Assembly: GCA_965216105.1 (NCBI GenBank)
Contig: OZ244147.1
Location: 1,178,001-1,242,000, forward strand
Length of the DNA stretch: 64,000 nt
Source of the DNA: JAALLB01 sp017643495
Lineage (GTDB): Bacteria; Pseudomonadota; Alphaproteobacteria; Rhizobiales; Rhizobiaceae
Direction of reading: 5' to 3'
The notes beneath the pieces were generated by a model that made no database searches, was not told the DNA's origin, and was given only the letters and a program-made list of their open reading frames with translations. A program made the position numbers and the translations under genes. Below are positions 50,349 to 60,372 of this stretch, one piece after another; the first letter of the stretch is position 1, and every line of letters begins with the position of its first letter.

Positions 50349-51713
50349 TCAGATCTGGCTGGCAACCATGTCCAGTGATTTTTCAACAGCGCCCAGAATG
50401 TGGTCAATTTCATCACGCTTGATGACCAGTGGCGGGCAGAAGGCTGCAATATCAATCGCTGCCCGGGAAATAACACCGTTTTCCTGCAAGGCCTTGTTGA
50501 ACAGGGTGCCCAGTGTTCCCGGCTTTTCTCCCTGATCCCTGGTTTCCTTGTCGTATACGAGTTCGACAGCAGCAATGAACCCGACACCGCGTACTTCGCC
50601 AACCAGTGGATGGTCGGAGAGCGCGTGCAGTCCCTTCAGGAAATAAGCTCCGTCCTCTTGAGCCTTCTCGACGAGATTGCGCTCCTCAATGATTGCAATG
50701 TTTTCCAGGGCAACTGCAGCACCAACAGGATGACCGCCACCCGTGAAGCCGTGGCCGAGAACCCCGATGCGTCCTGATTCTTCTGCAACCGGTTCATAGA
50801 ACCGGTCATTGACCATGAAGGCGGAAAACGGGAAGTAGCTGGATGTGATCTGCTTTGACATCACCATCACATCCGGCTTGATGCCGTAGGTTTCACTACC
50901 AAACATCTTTCCGGTACGCCCGAAACCGCAGATCACCTCATCGGCAACCAGCAGGATGTCGTGTTTTTCCAGAACAGCCTGGATTTTTTCCCAGTAGGTT
51001 GCCGGAGGAACAACCACGCCACCGGCTCCCATTACCGGTTCTGCGAAGAATGCTGCAATGGTATCTGCGCCTTCCTTCTCGATCAGTGCTTCCAGTTCTT
51101 CGGCGCAACGGGTTGCAAAATCCTCTTCGCTTTCACCCTCTTTACCTTCACGCCAGTAATGGGGGCTGGATGTATGCAGGACACCCTCGATCGGCAGGTC
51201 AAAGGAGCGATGATTGTTCGGCAGGCCGGTGAGGCTGCCGGAGGCAATCGTGACACCATGATAGCCGCGCAACCGGCTGATGACCTTTTTCTTTTCAGGC
51301 AGTCCGAGCGAATTGGACCGGTACCAGATCATTTTGAGCACGGTGTCATTGGCTTCCGATCCGGAATTGGTGAAAAACACCTTGCTCATGGGCACGGGTG
51401 CCATGGAGACAAGTTTTTCGGCCAGATCAATTGCCTTGAAGTGCGATTTGCTTCCGAAATTGTGATAATAGGGCAGGGCAGACATCTGTTCTGTTGCCAC
51501 TTTTACCAAACGTTCTTCACTGAAGCCCAGTGCGGCACTCCACAAGCCGGACATCGCCTCTACGTATTTCTTGCCGTTGTTGTCATAGACATGCACGCCT
51601 TCCGCACGGTCGATAATCATCGGTCCGGTTTCGGCATGTGCCATCAGGTTTGTGTATGCGTGGAAGTGATATGCAATATCACGGCCTTCCGGTGAATTCG
51701 GCATATGTGTCAT
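50349..51713 (-). CDS. Class III aminotransferase (omega-amino acid:pyruvate type)
   Basis: A 454-residue PLP enzyme. Family features: VHVYDNNGKKYVEAMSGLWSAALGFSE, VFFTNSGSEANDTVLKMIWY (PLP phosphate), RGYHGVTIASGSLTG, FFAEPVMGAGGVVVPP, LLVADEVICGFGRTGKMFG and VMSKQITSSYFPFSAFMV with the Schiff-base Lys. It transfers amino groups from omega-amino acids or amines to pyruvate or another keto acid; the donor is not clear. The ATG at 51713 is used; the longer frame runs back into the SDR gene. It follows the SDR gene by 17 bases, so an operon is likely. Confidence 0.92.
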   Translation of the reverse strand: MTHMPNSPEGRDIAYHFHAYTNLMAHAETGPMIIDRAEGVHVYDNNGKKYVEAMSGLWSAALGFSEERLVKVATEQMSALPYYHNFGSKSHFKAIDLAEKLVSMAPVPMSKVFFTNSGSEANDTVLKMIWYRSNSLGLPEKKKVISRLRGYHGVTIASGSLTGLPNNHRSFDLPIEGVLHTSSPHYWREGKEGESEEDFATRCAEELEALIEKEGADTIAAFFAEPVMGAGGVVVPPATYWEKIQAVLEKHDILLVADEVICGFGRTGKMFGSETYGIKPDVMVMSKQITSSYFPFSAFMVNDRFYEPVAEESGRIGVLGHGFTGGGHPVGAAVALENIAIIEERNLVEKAQEDGAYFLKGLHALSDHPLVGEVRGVGFIAAVELVYDKETRDQGEKPGTLGTLFNKALQENGVISRAAIDIAAFCPPLVIKRDEIDHILGAVEKSLDMVASQI

Positions 51714-51730
51714 GGTTTTTGCTTTCTGCT

Positions 51731-52477
51731 TTAGATGTGTTGGCCGCCGTTTATGTGAATTTCCGATCCTGTCACATAGGAGGCATGCGGCCCGCACAGG
51801 AAATAGACGACTTCGGCAACCTCTTCCGGATTGCCAAGCCGTCTCATCGGAACGTCTTCCTCAACCATCTCGTCCGTACCGGGGGAGAGAATGGAAGTCT
51901 TGATTTCGCCGGGTGCCACTGCATTGACACGGACGCCCGTTTCCCCAAGCTCGTGGGCGAGTTCACGGGTGAATGTCGACAGCCCGGCCTTGGAAATCGC
52001 ATAGGCAGAACCGGCAAACTGGTGAACCCGGTGGGCGGCGATCGAAGACACGTTGACGATAGCGCCCTTGGTTTCCTTGAGCGGTCCAATGAGTTTCTGG
52101 CTCAGCATCATGGGCGCAACCAGATTGACCTGTTGCACATGATGCATTGTTTCAGGCGAGGTCTGCATGACCCCGAGCCGTTCTCCATTGTCTGCCTTGG
52201 GTGAAATTCCTGCATTGTTGACAAGTGCATTGAGGCCGCGCCCGCCCAGCATGTCCATCAGGTTGTTGCAGGCCTGCTCAATCGATGCCGGATCGGAAAG
52301 GTCTACCATGATGTGCTTGATGATGCCGTCAGCCCAGGGACACTGGTCGGAAAAGGGCGTTCTCGCCATCGTGATCACGTCCCATTCCTGCTTCCAGAAA
52401 TGGCGGACAATGGCATGTCCGATGCCGCGGCTGGCACCGGTTACCGCGACAATCGGCTTGTCTCCGGAAATGGTCAT
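51731..52477 (-). CDS. SDR-family oxidoreductase (3-oxoacyl reductase-like)
   Basis: A 248-residue classical short-chain dehydrogenase: VAVTGASRGIGHAIV (cofactor loop TGxxxGIG), NALVNNAGIS, catalytic Ser in IVNVSSIAA and Tyr-x3-Lys in GSAYAISKAG, then VNAVAPGEIKT. It uses NAD(P)H on an unknown alcohol or ketone. The ATG at 52477 is taken; a TTG at 52486 is open upstream. The aminotransferase follows 17 bases downstream, suggesting a shared amine or alcohol pathway. Confidence 0.9.
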   Translation of the reverse strand: MTISGDKPIVAVTGASRGIGHAIVRHFWKQEWDVITMARTPFSDQCPWADGIIKHIMVDLSDPASIEQACNNLMDMLGGRGLNALVNNAGISPKADNGERLGVMQTSPETMHHVQQVNLVAPMMLSQKLIGPLKETKGAIVNVSSIAAHRVHQFAGSAYAISKAGLSTFTRELAHELGETGVRVNAVAPGEIKTSILSPGTDEMVEEDVPMRRLGNPEEVAEVVYFLCGPHASYVTGSEIHINGGQHI

Positions 52478-52542
52478 TTGGCGCAATCTTCCATGAAAGT
52501 ATTCGGCGTGACGTTATCACGGTGGCAATGGCGCTCCAAGAC

Positions 52543-53109
52543 TTATTGGGGCGGGCGTATGTAATAGAACAAATGCTGTTTGAGATCTGCATACGTGTCG
52601 TCAATGTGCGGATGTACATAATCCCTTGCCGGGTCACGTTTCATTCCGATCCGTTCCATCACGGCAAAGGATTTCTCATTACCCCTGACTGCAAATGAAA
52701 CAATCTCGCCGAGCTGCAATTCGTTAAAACCGAACTCCAGATTCTTGAGGGCTGATTCGGTGACATATCCGTTGCCCCAGTGATCCGGCGAGAGGCGCCA
52801 TCCGATTTCTATGGTTTCGACGGGCAGGACGGGCTCAAGGTGGCAGGCATTGAGCCCGCAAAAGCCTATACACTCCCCCGTATCCTTCTTTTCCAGTGCT
52901 GCAAAGCCAAAACCCCGTTCGCGGATATTGTCCTGAAGCGTGTCCATCAGTTTGTCGGACTGTTCCCTGGTGCGCCGGAAGGGGAAGAATTTCATGACCG
53001 TTTCATCGGAATTGATGAAGTGAAAGAAGTCACGGTCCCGCTCTTCCCAGTTGCGAAGAATCAGCCGTTCGGTTTCGAGATGGAATTCAGTTTTCGACAA
53101 AATCTTCAT
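52543..53109 (-). CDS. GNAT-family N-acetyltransferase (RimJ/RimL-like)
   Basis: A 188-residue acetyltransferase with ETERLILRNWEERDRDFFHFIN, ECIGFCGLNA and the acetyl-CoA loop IGWRLSPDHWGNGYVTESALKNLEFGF. The fold and the LILRxW start fit RimJ/RimL-type N-terminal or small-molecule acetyltransferases; the substrate is unknown. Its start overlaps the serB stop by 23 bases, so it is read from the serB transcript. Confidence 0.87.
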   Translation of the reverse strand: MKILSKTEFHLETERLILRNWEERDRDFFHFINSDETVMKFFPFRRTREQSDKLMDTLQDNIRERGFGFAALEKKDTGECIGFCGLNACHLEPVLPVETIEIGWRLSPDHWGNGYVTESALKNLEFGFNELQLGEIVSFAVRGNEKSFAVMERIGMKRDPARDYVHPHIDDTYADLKQHLFYYIRPPQ

Positions 53110-53977
53110 CGCGGTAGCCTTGCAGATACAAGAGGGATGTCAAATCGGAATGACGGATGCTGATCTTCGCGCTTGCAGCGACATTGGGCTTTGCGTGAAG
53201 TGCAACGCCCGTGCCGGCAGTTTTCAGCATGGGAAGGTCATTGGCACCATCACCAACTGCAATGAATTCTTCCGGCGTCAGGTTCCTTGTCTCGGCAATT
53301 TCAAGCAAGGCCTCAACCTTGGCATCGGCACCAAGGATGGGGTGTACGACATTTCCGGTAAGCAGACCGTCTTGTGCTTCCAGAATGTTGGCCCGGTTTT
53401 CATCAAATCCGAGCTTTTCAGCAATCCGGCTGGTAAAGCCGGTAAATCCGCCGGATACGAGTGCTGTGTAGGCACCGTTGGCCTTCATGGTCTGGACCAG
53501 TTTTCTTCCGCCGGAAGCTAGGGTTATGCGCTTTTCGATGATCGTATCAATAATGGAAGTGTTGAGACCCCTGAGGAGGGCAACGCGCTCGATCACGGCA
53601 GGTTCGAACTCTATTTCTCCGTTCATCGCGCGGGCGGTAATCGCTGCAACACGATCCTTCAGGCCAACTTCGGCGGCGAGTTCGTCAATGCATTCCTGAT
53701 CGATCATGGTCGAGTCCATGTCGGCAATCAGGGCCCGTTTCTTGCGTTTGTCTGCATGCTGGATGGCGAAATCGCATTGATGCCCGGCAAGTGCATCTGC
53801 CAAAAGGGGTTTGGCCTGCTCTCCTGTCATGCTACCGGACAGGGTAATGTCGCAGGCAAGGCCTTCTGAGAGCCATTTGATGTCGGTGCCGTTCAGCAAT
53901 TGGCAGATGTCAAGAACCATTGCCGGTTCCAGGTTACGGCGGTCAGGACTGGCTATAAGGGTTGCAACTTGGGTCAT
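53087..53977 (-). CDS. serB: Phosphoserine phosphatase
   Basis: A 296-residue HAD-family enzyme for the last step of serine synthesis. The nucleophile motif is D86-M-D88-S-T-M, preceded by an ACT-like N-terminal part. GLNTSIIDTIIEKRITLASGG and MKANGAYTALVSGGFTGFTSRIAEKLGFDENRAN match SerB, with the final Asp pair in AVGDGANDLPMLKTAG. It is 23 bases from the divergent miaA gene and overlaps the acetyltransferase downstream. Confidence 0.95.
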   Translation of the reverse strand: MTQVATLIASPDRRNLEPAMVLDICQLLNGTDIKWLSEGLACDITLSGSMTGEQAKPLLADALAGHQCDFAIQHADKRKKRALIADMDSTMIDQECIDELAAEVGLKDRVAAITARAMNGEIEFEPAVIERVALLRGLNTSIIDTIIEKRITLASGGRKLVQTMKANGAYTALVSGGFTGFTSRIAEKLGFDENRANILEAQDGLLTGNVVHPILGADAKVEALLEIAETRNLTPEEFIAVGDGANDLPMLKTAGTGVALHAKPNVAASAKISIRHSDLTSLLYLQGYRDEDFVEN

Positions 53978-54001
53978 GGTCAGAAAGCGTGATTACGTGA
54001 A

Positions 54002-54859
54002 ATGAAGATAGATGCGGACATAGTCCTGATAGCCGGGCCGACGGCAAGCGGCAAGACACGTCTTGCAATTGATATCGCCAGGGCAAACGGGGCGCTGGTC
54101 CTGAATGCAGATTCCATGCAGGTTTATCGTGAATTGCGCATTTTGTCGGCGAGGCCGTCACCTGAAGAGGAAGCCCGGGCACCACATCATCTTTTCGGCC
54201 ATGTGGGGGGCGACGCGGCCTATTCTGTTGCGCGATGGGTCGAGGATGTAAAACCGTATCTGGAAGCCGGCCGCAATCTGGTGATTGTCGGCGGTACCGG
54301 CCTTTATTTCAATACACTGCTCAACGGCCTTTCGCCGATCCCCGAGACGCCCGATGACGTGCGGCGCAAATGGCGGGATGCAGGGGAAGTGCCTATCGGC
54401 GAACTGCATAAACAGCTCGACCCGCAGGCAGCGGCAGTCCTCAACCCTGGTGACAGGCAACGCATAATCCGGGCACTGGAAGTGTATGAAAGCACCGGAC
54501 GCTCCATCATAGAATGGCAGAAGACGGCGGGAAAACCGGTCTTGCCCTCTGAGGCAAACATTGCCCGCTTGTTACTGATGCCTGACCGGAAGATTTTGCA
54601 CGAACGGATAAACCGGCGTTTCGAACTGATGGTCGAGGAAGGTGCGATTGACGAGGTGAGTTCACTGCTTGCGCTCAATTATCCGTCGGGTGCACCGGTC
54701 ATGAAAGCCATCGGGGTACCTCAACTTGCCGGATATCTGGATCAGGAGCTTTCCCTGGAAGAGGCACTTGAAAAGGGGAAAGCTGCAACACGCCAGTATG
54801 CCAAACGGCAATCCACCTGGTTCAGAAACTCCTTCGGTGAAGGATGGAAACACGTATGA
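54002..54859 (+). CDS. miaA: tRNA dimethylallyltransferase
   Basis: A 285-residue enzyme that adds a dimethylallyl group to A37 of tRNAs reading U-starting codons. It has the P-loop GPTASGKT (residues 12-19), ALVLNADSMQVYRELRILSARP, GGTGLYFNTLLNGLSPIP, and the tail AATRQYAKRQSTWFRN. Length and order are normal. It is divergent from serB and upstream of the ilv attenuator. Confidence 0.96.
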   Translation: MKIDADIVLIAGPTASGKTRLAIDIARANGALVLNADSMQVYRELRILSARPSPEEEARAPHHLFGHVGGDAAYSVARWVEDVKPYLEAGRNLVIVGGTGLYFNTLLNGLSPIPETPDDVRRKWRDAGEVPIGELHKQLDPQAAAVLNPGDRQRIIRALEVYESTGRSIIEWQKTAGKPVLPSEANIARLLLMPDRKILHERINRRFELMVEEGAIDEVSSLLALNYPSGAPVMKAIGVPQLAGYLDQELSLEEALEKGKAATRQYAKRQSTWFRNSFGEGWKHV

Positions 54860-54868
54860 CGGTATATC

Positions 54869-54893
54869 ATGCAGGCGAGGGTGATGCCTGCAT
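54869..54893 (+). terminator. Hairpin after miaA
   Basis: An 8-bp perfect stem ATGCAGGC / GCCTGCAT with a 9-base loop starts 10 bases after the miaA stop. The T run expected of a strong terminator is absent. Confidence 0.45.
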
Positions 54894-55054
54894 CCGCTAC
54901 TGTCCGGTTTGACCGTTCCCCTGTTTCGTTGGACGATTGCATGGGTGCACAACCCAGTGACGTGATGGGCACCGGGCACGTTCTTGGTTGTAGTGAAATG
55001 CCACATCATGCGTATGTCCTGTCGAATTCTCATGGACATGATGCGATTAGCGAG

Positions 55055-55083
55055 TTGACGTATTGAAAAAGCGCGTTTAGGGT
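55055..55083 (+). promoter_or_regulatory. Candidate promoter of the ilv operon
   Basis: TTGACG (55055-55060) and TAGGGT (55078-55083) are spaced by 17 bases, placing the start of transcription just before the leader peptide. The -10 is weak, but the -35 and the spacing are good. Confidence 0.5.
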
Positions 55084-55109
55084 TCCGCGCGTAATCTGAG
55101 GTTGGCCGA

Positions 55110-55163
55110 ATGAAATTCGAAATTCTTGTGGTGATGGTGCGTACACGCGTGATGGATCGTTAG
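55110..55163 (+). CDS. ilv operon leader peptide (attenuator control peptide)
   Basis: A short frame starting at ATG 55110, with GAGG 8 bases upstream, encodes MKFEILVVMVRTRVMDR and stops at TAG. It contains Ile, Leu and four Val codons, three of them within codons 7-10. This is the expected composition for a branched-chain amino acid leader. It lies between the candidate promoter and the terminator hairpin and upstream of acetolactate synthase. Confidence 0.85.
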   Translation: MKFEILVVMVRTRVMDR

Positions 55164-55219
55164 AACCATCGCGAAAGCAGCGTGTACGCCGAAAACAGCT
55201 CCCAAAGGGGGCTTTTTTT
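55139..55219 (+). promoter_or_regulatory. Transcription attenuator of the ilv operon
   Basis: A perfect 10-bp stem GCGTACACGC (55139-55148) / GCGTGTACGC (55180-55189) covers the end of the leader. It encloses GATGG / CCATC (55151-55155, 55166-55170). A terminator AGCTCCC (55197-55203), AAA, GGGGGCT (55207-55213) follows with a seven-T run to 55219. Ribosome stalling at the Ile-Leu-Val codons would change pairing of these segments and allow read-through to ilvI. The mutual exclusion is inferred. Confidence 0.8.
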
Positions 55220-55277
55220 ATGCCCGCTTTTCGATTTTTGAGTTAAAGACGCCAGCAAGGCAGTGACAGGAAGAAAG

Positions 55278-57053
<1,776 letters not shown>

Positions 57054-57064
57054 TAGGAAAGCAA

Positions 57065-57979
57065 GTGAACGAAAAACCAAATCCGGGGCTTGTGGATTAT
57101 ACATTGCTGGTGGTCCTCGGGGCGATGTTCGGCATTGCCTTCATGTGGACCAAGGTGGCTGTCGACGAAGTGCCACCCGTCACGATTGCATTCAGCCGCA
57201 TCGCGATAGCAGCCGTGTTGATCCATGCAGTCATGGTCGTCACCGGGCAAAACCTGAAGTCGATTGCTGCCCACTGGAAACTGATCCTGCTTGTCGGCTT
57301 GTTCGGCAACGTGCTTCCCTTTTCCCTGGTTGCCTGGGGGCAGGGGCGCGTTGATGCCGGATTGACGGCGATCCTGATGGCGGTCATGCCACTGATCACG
57401 CTGGTACTGGCGCATTTCTTTACACAGGATGAAAAGCTCAATGCCTACCGGGTGGTGGGGTTTGTGCTGGGCCTGTTCGGCGTTGCCGTTCTCATCGGCT
57501 TCGACAAGCTGGCGACGCTGGGAGAGGAAACCATACGCCAGTATGCCATCATGGGTGCTGCCTGCTGTTACGGTATCCATGCAATCCTGTCGAAATCGCT
57601 GACCGGTTTGCCAAGACGGGCCGTATCGTCGGGCGTCCTGATTGCGTCCTCGATTGCTCTGTTGCCTTTCAGCCTTTTCATTGACCAGCCGTGGACACTC
57701 AGCATTTCCGGCACAAGCTGGCTGATGCTGGTCCTGCTTGGCATCTTTCCAACCGGCATTGGTACGCTGATGCTGTTTGCAATCATTCAACGACAGGGCG
57801 CCGGTTTCCTGTCCCAAATCAATTTTCTTGTGCCGGTATTCGGGGTCTTCTGGGCAATTCTTCTGCTCGGGGAAACCCTGCCGCCCAATGCCATTCTTGC
57901 ACTGGTAATCATTTTGGCGGGTGTTGCCATTGCCCGCATCAAGCCCAAACAGAAACTCAATACAGGGGTCGCACAATGA
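57065..57979 (+). CDS. DMT/EamA-family transporter inside the ilv operon
   Basis: A 304-residue protein with ten membrane helices and two EamA repeats (GAMFGIAFMWTKVAVDEVPPVTIAFSRIAIAA; GAACCYGIHAILSKSLTGLPRRAVSSGVL). Members export amino acids or other metabolites. I chose GTG 57065 (AGGA 7 bases upstream); a TTG at 57050 would overlap the ilvI stop. Its stop overlaps the ilvH start by ATGA, so the three products are made together. Co-expression with ilvI and ilvH suggests efflux of a branched-chain amino acid or an intermediate. Confidence 0.88.
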   Translation: MNEKPNPGLVDYTLLVVLGAMFGIAFMWTKVAVDEVPPVTIAFSRIAIAAVLIHAVMVVTGQNLKSIAAHWKLILLVGLFGNVLPFSLVAWGQGRVDAGLTAILMAVMPLITLVLAHFFTQDEKLNAYRVVGFVLGLFGVAVLIGFDKLATLGEETIRQYAIMGAACCYGIHAILSKSLTGLPRRAVSSGVLIASSIALLPFSLFIDQPWTLSISGTSWLMLVLLGIFPTGIGTLMLFAIIQRQGAGFLSQINFLVPVFGVFWAILLLGETLPPNAILALVIILAGVAIARIKPKQKLNTGVAQ

Positions 57980-58548
57980 ACGCACAACACCAGCCAACGG
58001 GTTCGGCCTATTTCATTGTTGAAAACAAGGAACAGCCACGTACTCATGTTCTCGCCGTACTGGTTGACAACGAGCCGGGCGTGCTGGCCCGGGTAATCGG
58101 CCTGTTTTCCGGCCGGGGATACAATATCGAAAGCCTTACGGTGTCCGAGACCAGTCACGACAAGCATTTGTCGCGCATCACGGTCGTTTCCTCGGGAACA
58201 TTGCAGGTGCTTGACCAGATCAAGAAACAGCTTGAGCGCATGGTGCCGGTGCACCGGGTTATTGACCTGACCCTGCTTGCCGAAATGAATGGTCACAGCA
58301 AGCCGATCGAGCGCGAACTGGCGATGGTGAAAGTGGCCGGAAAGGGCGAGGACCGGGTTGAAGCCATGCGCCTTGCAGATGCTTTCCGGGCCCAGGTCAT
58401 TGATGCATCCACCGAACATTTCACGTTTGAGATTACCGGCCGCATATCCAAGATCGAGCAGTTTATTTCCATCATGGAGCCGCTTGGCCTTGTTGAAGTT
58501 TGCCGAACGGGTGTGGCTGCTGTCAGTCGCGGCAAGGACGGGATGTAG
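57976..58548 (+). CDS. ilvH: Acetolactate synthase small (regulatory) subunit
   Basis: A 190-residue protein with an ACT domain (THVLAVLVDNEPGVLARVIGLFSGRGYNIESLTVSETSHDKHLSRITVV) and the C-terminal ALS small-subunit domain (RELAMVKVAGKGEDRVEAMRLADAFRAQVIDASTEHFTFEITG). It activates the large subunit and gives valine feedback. The ATG at 57976 overlaps the transporter stop by 4 bases. The stop is 1 base from the convergent DUF2269 gene. Confidence 0.96.
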   Translation: MNAQHQPTGSAYFIVENKEQPRTHVLAVLVDNEPGVLARVIGLFSGRGYNIESLTVSETSHDKHLSRITVVSSGTLQVLDQIKKQLERMVPVHRVIDLTLLAEMNGHSKPIERELAMVKVAGKGEDRVEAMRLADAFRAQVIDASTEHFTFEITGRISKIEQFISIMEPLGLVEVCRTGVAAVSRGKDGM

Positions 58549-58549
58549 C

Positions 58550-59038
58550 CTAGAAGCCGGGCACGAACGACAGGTTGGGCTTGAAGAGCATCAGCCAGAA
58601 GATGGCGAGCATTGCGAAAAATGCAGGAAAGCCGAAAGCAAACCATATTCTGAACAGGCGATGATAGTCGCCTGACAGCGGTATGCCCTGTTCTGATGCG
58701 GCAGCGGCATGACCGTGCATGCGTTTCTGGATAAAAACAACGGGTAGCCAGAAGAGACCAACCACCAGATACAGGACAATGGCAGCAAGCAACCAGCCCT
58801 CACCAAGCGGCCAGCCGAAATGGTTTGCCAGAATGAGGCCGGTTACCGGTTGGGCAATGGCAGCTGTGGCCGTGAACAGATAGTCTGCGTAAACAACAAT
58901 CCGGCTGACATGGGCAATGACAACCGGGTTGGCGGTCTGGTGTGCCATCAGCATGAAGAAGGCGATGCCAATTCCTGTCCCGAACAGGATGGTTGCCCCG
59001 AGTACATGCAGGTAGAGGATGAAATCAATCCATTCCAT
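58550..59038 (-). CDS. DUF2269 membrane protein
   Basis: A 162-residue protein with four membrane helices and the DUF2269 pattern LYLHVLGATILFGTGIGIAFFMLMAHQTANP. The function is unknown. Its ATG follows the stop of the upstream SDR-DoxX-like fusion directly (TGAATG), so the two are coupled and probably work together in the membrane. Confidence 0.87.
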   Translation of the reverse strand: MEWIDFILYLHVLGATILFGTGIGIAFFMLMAHQTANPVVIAHVSRIVVYADYLFTATAAIAQPVTGLILANHFGWPLGEGWLLAAIVLYLVVGLFWLPVVFIQKRMHGHAAAASEQGIPLSGDYHRLFRIWFAFGFPAFFAMLAIFWLMLFKPNLSFVPGF

Positions 59039-60328
59039 TCAGCGTTCATCCAGTATAGCCAGGCCGACCAGGGTAAGAACAATGGACGGGATTACCTTCA
59101 CCATTGGACCGATCGGGTCGAGCCAGAGGGCGGGCAGGAAAACCAGTGAACCTGCCAGATAAAACAGGCTTAGCAATATCATGCCGAGCATTGCCAGGCG
59201 TGCATGACGCCTGATGAGAACCAGAGCGCCGAGAAGACAATCAAGCAGAGCCGTTGCAACAACCATGACAACAGCGGATTGATGTCCCAGACCGGTCGGT
59301 TCGAAATACCTGATGGCCCCGGACAGGTTCAAGAGTGCCAGCATGCCGGAGACCAGCCAGAAACCTGACAGTGTGATGATAATCAGGGGTTTCACGAGAT
59401 AAAGCCGTGCCTGCCACAAATCCTGTACACCGGCCGGATTGCGGGAAAGTGTTTCCTCAAGCGGGCGGGTTTCCAGCAAGGGCTTTTCCGAGTCAACCGT
59501 AACACCGTGTGCCAAAACACCCAGTGCAGTGGAACGCATCGGGGACCGCCAGCCGAGTAGCCCGGAAAGGTCAGCTGTCTTGGCCAGCATCATGGCGAAT
59601 GCGCTTCCGGGGGTGATTATGGTTTCGTAGTGAATACCCAGCCACCGCCGGATTTGAATGCTTGCCTGCCGGAAGTTGGGCACGCGACTGCTGGCAACGG
59701 CAAAATCCGTATCGCCACCATGCTGGCCTTCTGCTGCATCGGCAATGTAGTGGACGAGATCCTCCATATCGGCGGTCTGACAGGGCTTGTCTGCGAAGAT
59801 GACCGGCAGAATGCGGGGAATGGATGCGATGGCTCTCATCATGGCGGTGCCACCATGAGCGTTTTGGCCAACCACCAGACCGGGCCTCAATATGGTGTAA
59901 GGATTGCCGGAGGCGGCAAGTGCCGCATCCGCCTTGCCCTTGCTAGCCAGAAAATCCGAATTCCCGGCATCCAGACCCTCCATCGTATTGGCGCTGACCT
60001 GGACGAAACGAATGCCTCCCCTTTGACTTGCTGCTTCGTAGAGTGCCGCCATTGCCGTAAACTGCAATGCCTTCACATCATCCCGGGCGCCATCCTGGAG
60101 TGCGCCGGCACAGTTGATGACAACCTCCGTGTCGGCAAGCAAAGGCAGCCAGTTCTCCGGTGTCACGAGGGTGGAAATGTCTTTCCTGATCCATTCGGCA
60201 TCGGGCATCCTTGCGGCACTGTTGTCGATGTTGCGCCCCAGCGCGCGTACAGCATGTCCCCGTCGGAGGCAGGCAGCCACCGTTTCGGAGCCGATGAATC
60301 CATTACCGCCAAGGATGAGAATGTTCAT
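59039..60328 (-). CDS. SDR/NmrA-like domain fused to a DoxX-like membrane domain
   Basis: A 429-residue fusion. Residues 1 to about 300 are an atypical SDR (ILILGGNGFIGSETVAACLRRGHAVRALGRN; RFVQVSANTM; ILRPGLVVGQN) like complex I NDUFA9-type proteins. Residues 300-429 have four membrane helices with a DoxX-like look (IIITLSGFWLVSGMLALLNLSGAIRYFEPTGLG). The SDR part lacks a clear Tyr-x3-Lys, so it may bind NADP(H) without classic dehydrogenation. It ends 0 bases before DUF2269. Confidence 0.85.
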   Translation of the reverse strand: MNILILGGNGFIGSETVAACLRRGHAVRALGRNIDNSAARMPDAEWIRKDISTLVTPENWLPLLADTEVVINCAGALQDGARDDVKALQFTAMAALYEAASQRGGIRFVQVSANTMEGLDAGNSDFLASKGKADAALAASGNPYTILRPGLVVGQNAHGGTAMMRAIASIPRILPVIFADKPCQTADMEDLVHYIADAAEGQHGGDTDFAVASSRVPNFRQASIQIRRWLGIHYETIITPGSAFAMMLAKTADLSGLLGWRSPMRSTALGVLAHGVTVDSEKPLLETRPLEETLSRNPAGVQDLWQARLYLVKPLIIITLSGFWLVSGMLALLNLSGAIRYFEPTGLGHQSAVVMVVATALLDCLLGALVLIRRHARLAMLGMILLSLFYLAGSLVFLPALWLDPIGPMVKVIPSIVLTLVGLAILDER

Positions 60329-60372
60329 GACAGGGGCATCTCACTTTGACGATATTTGCCAGGAAGCAGGCA

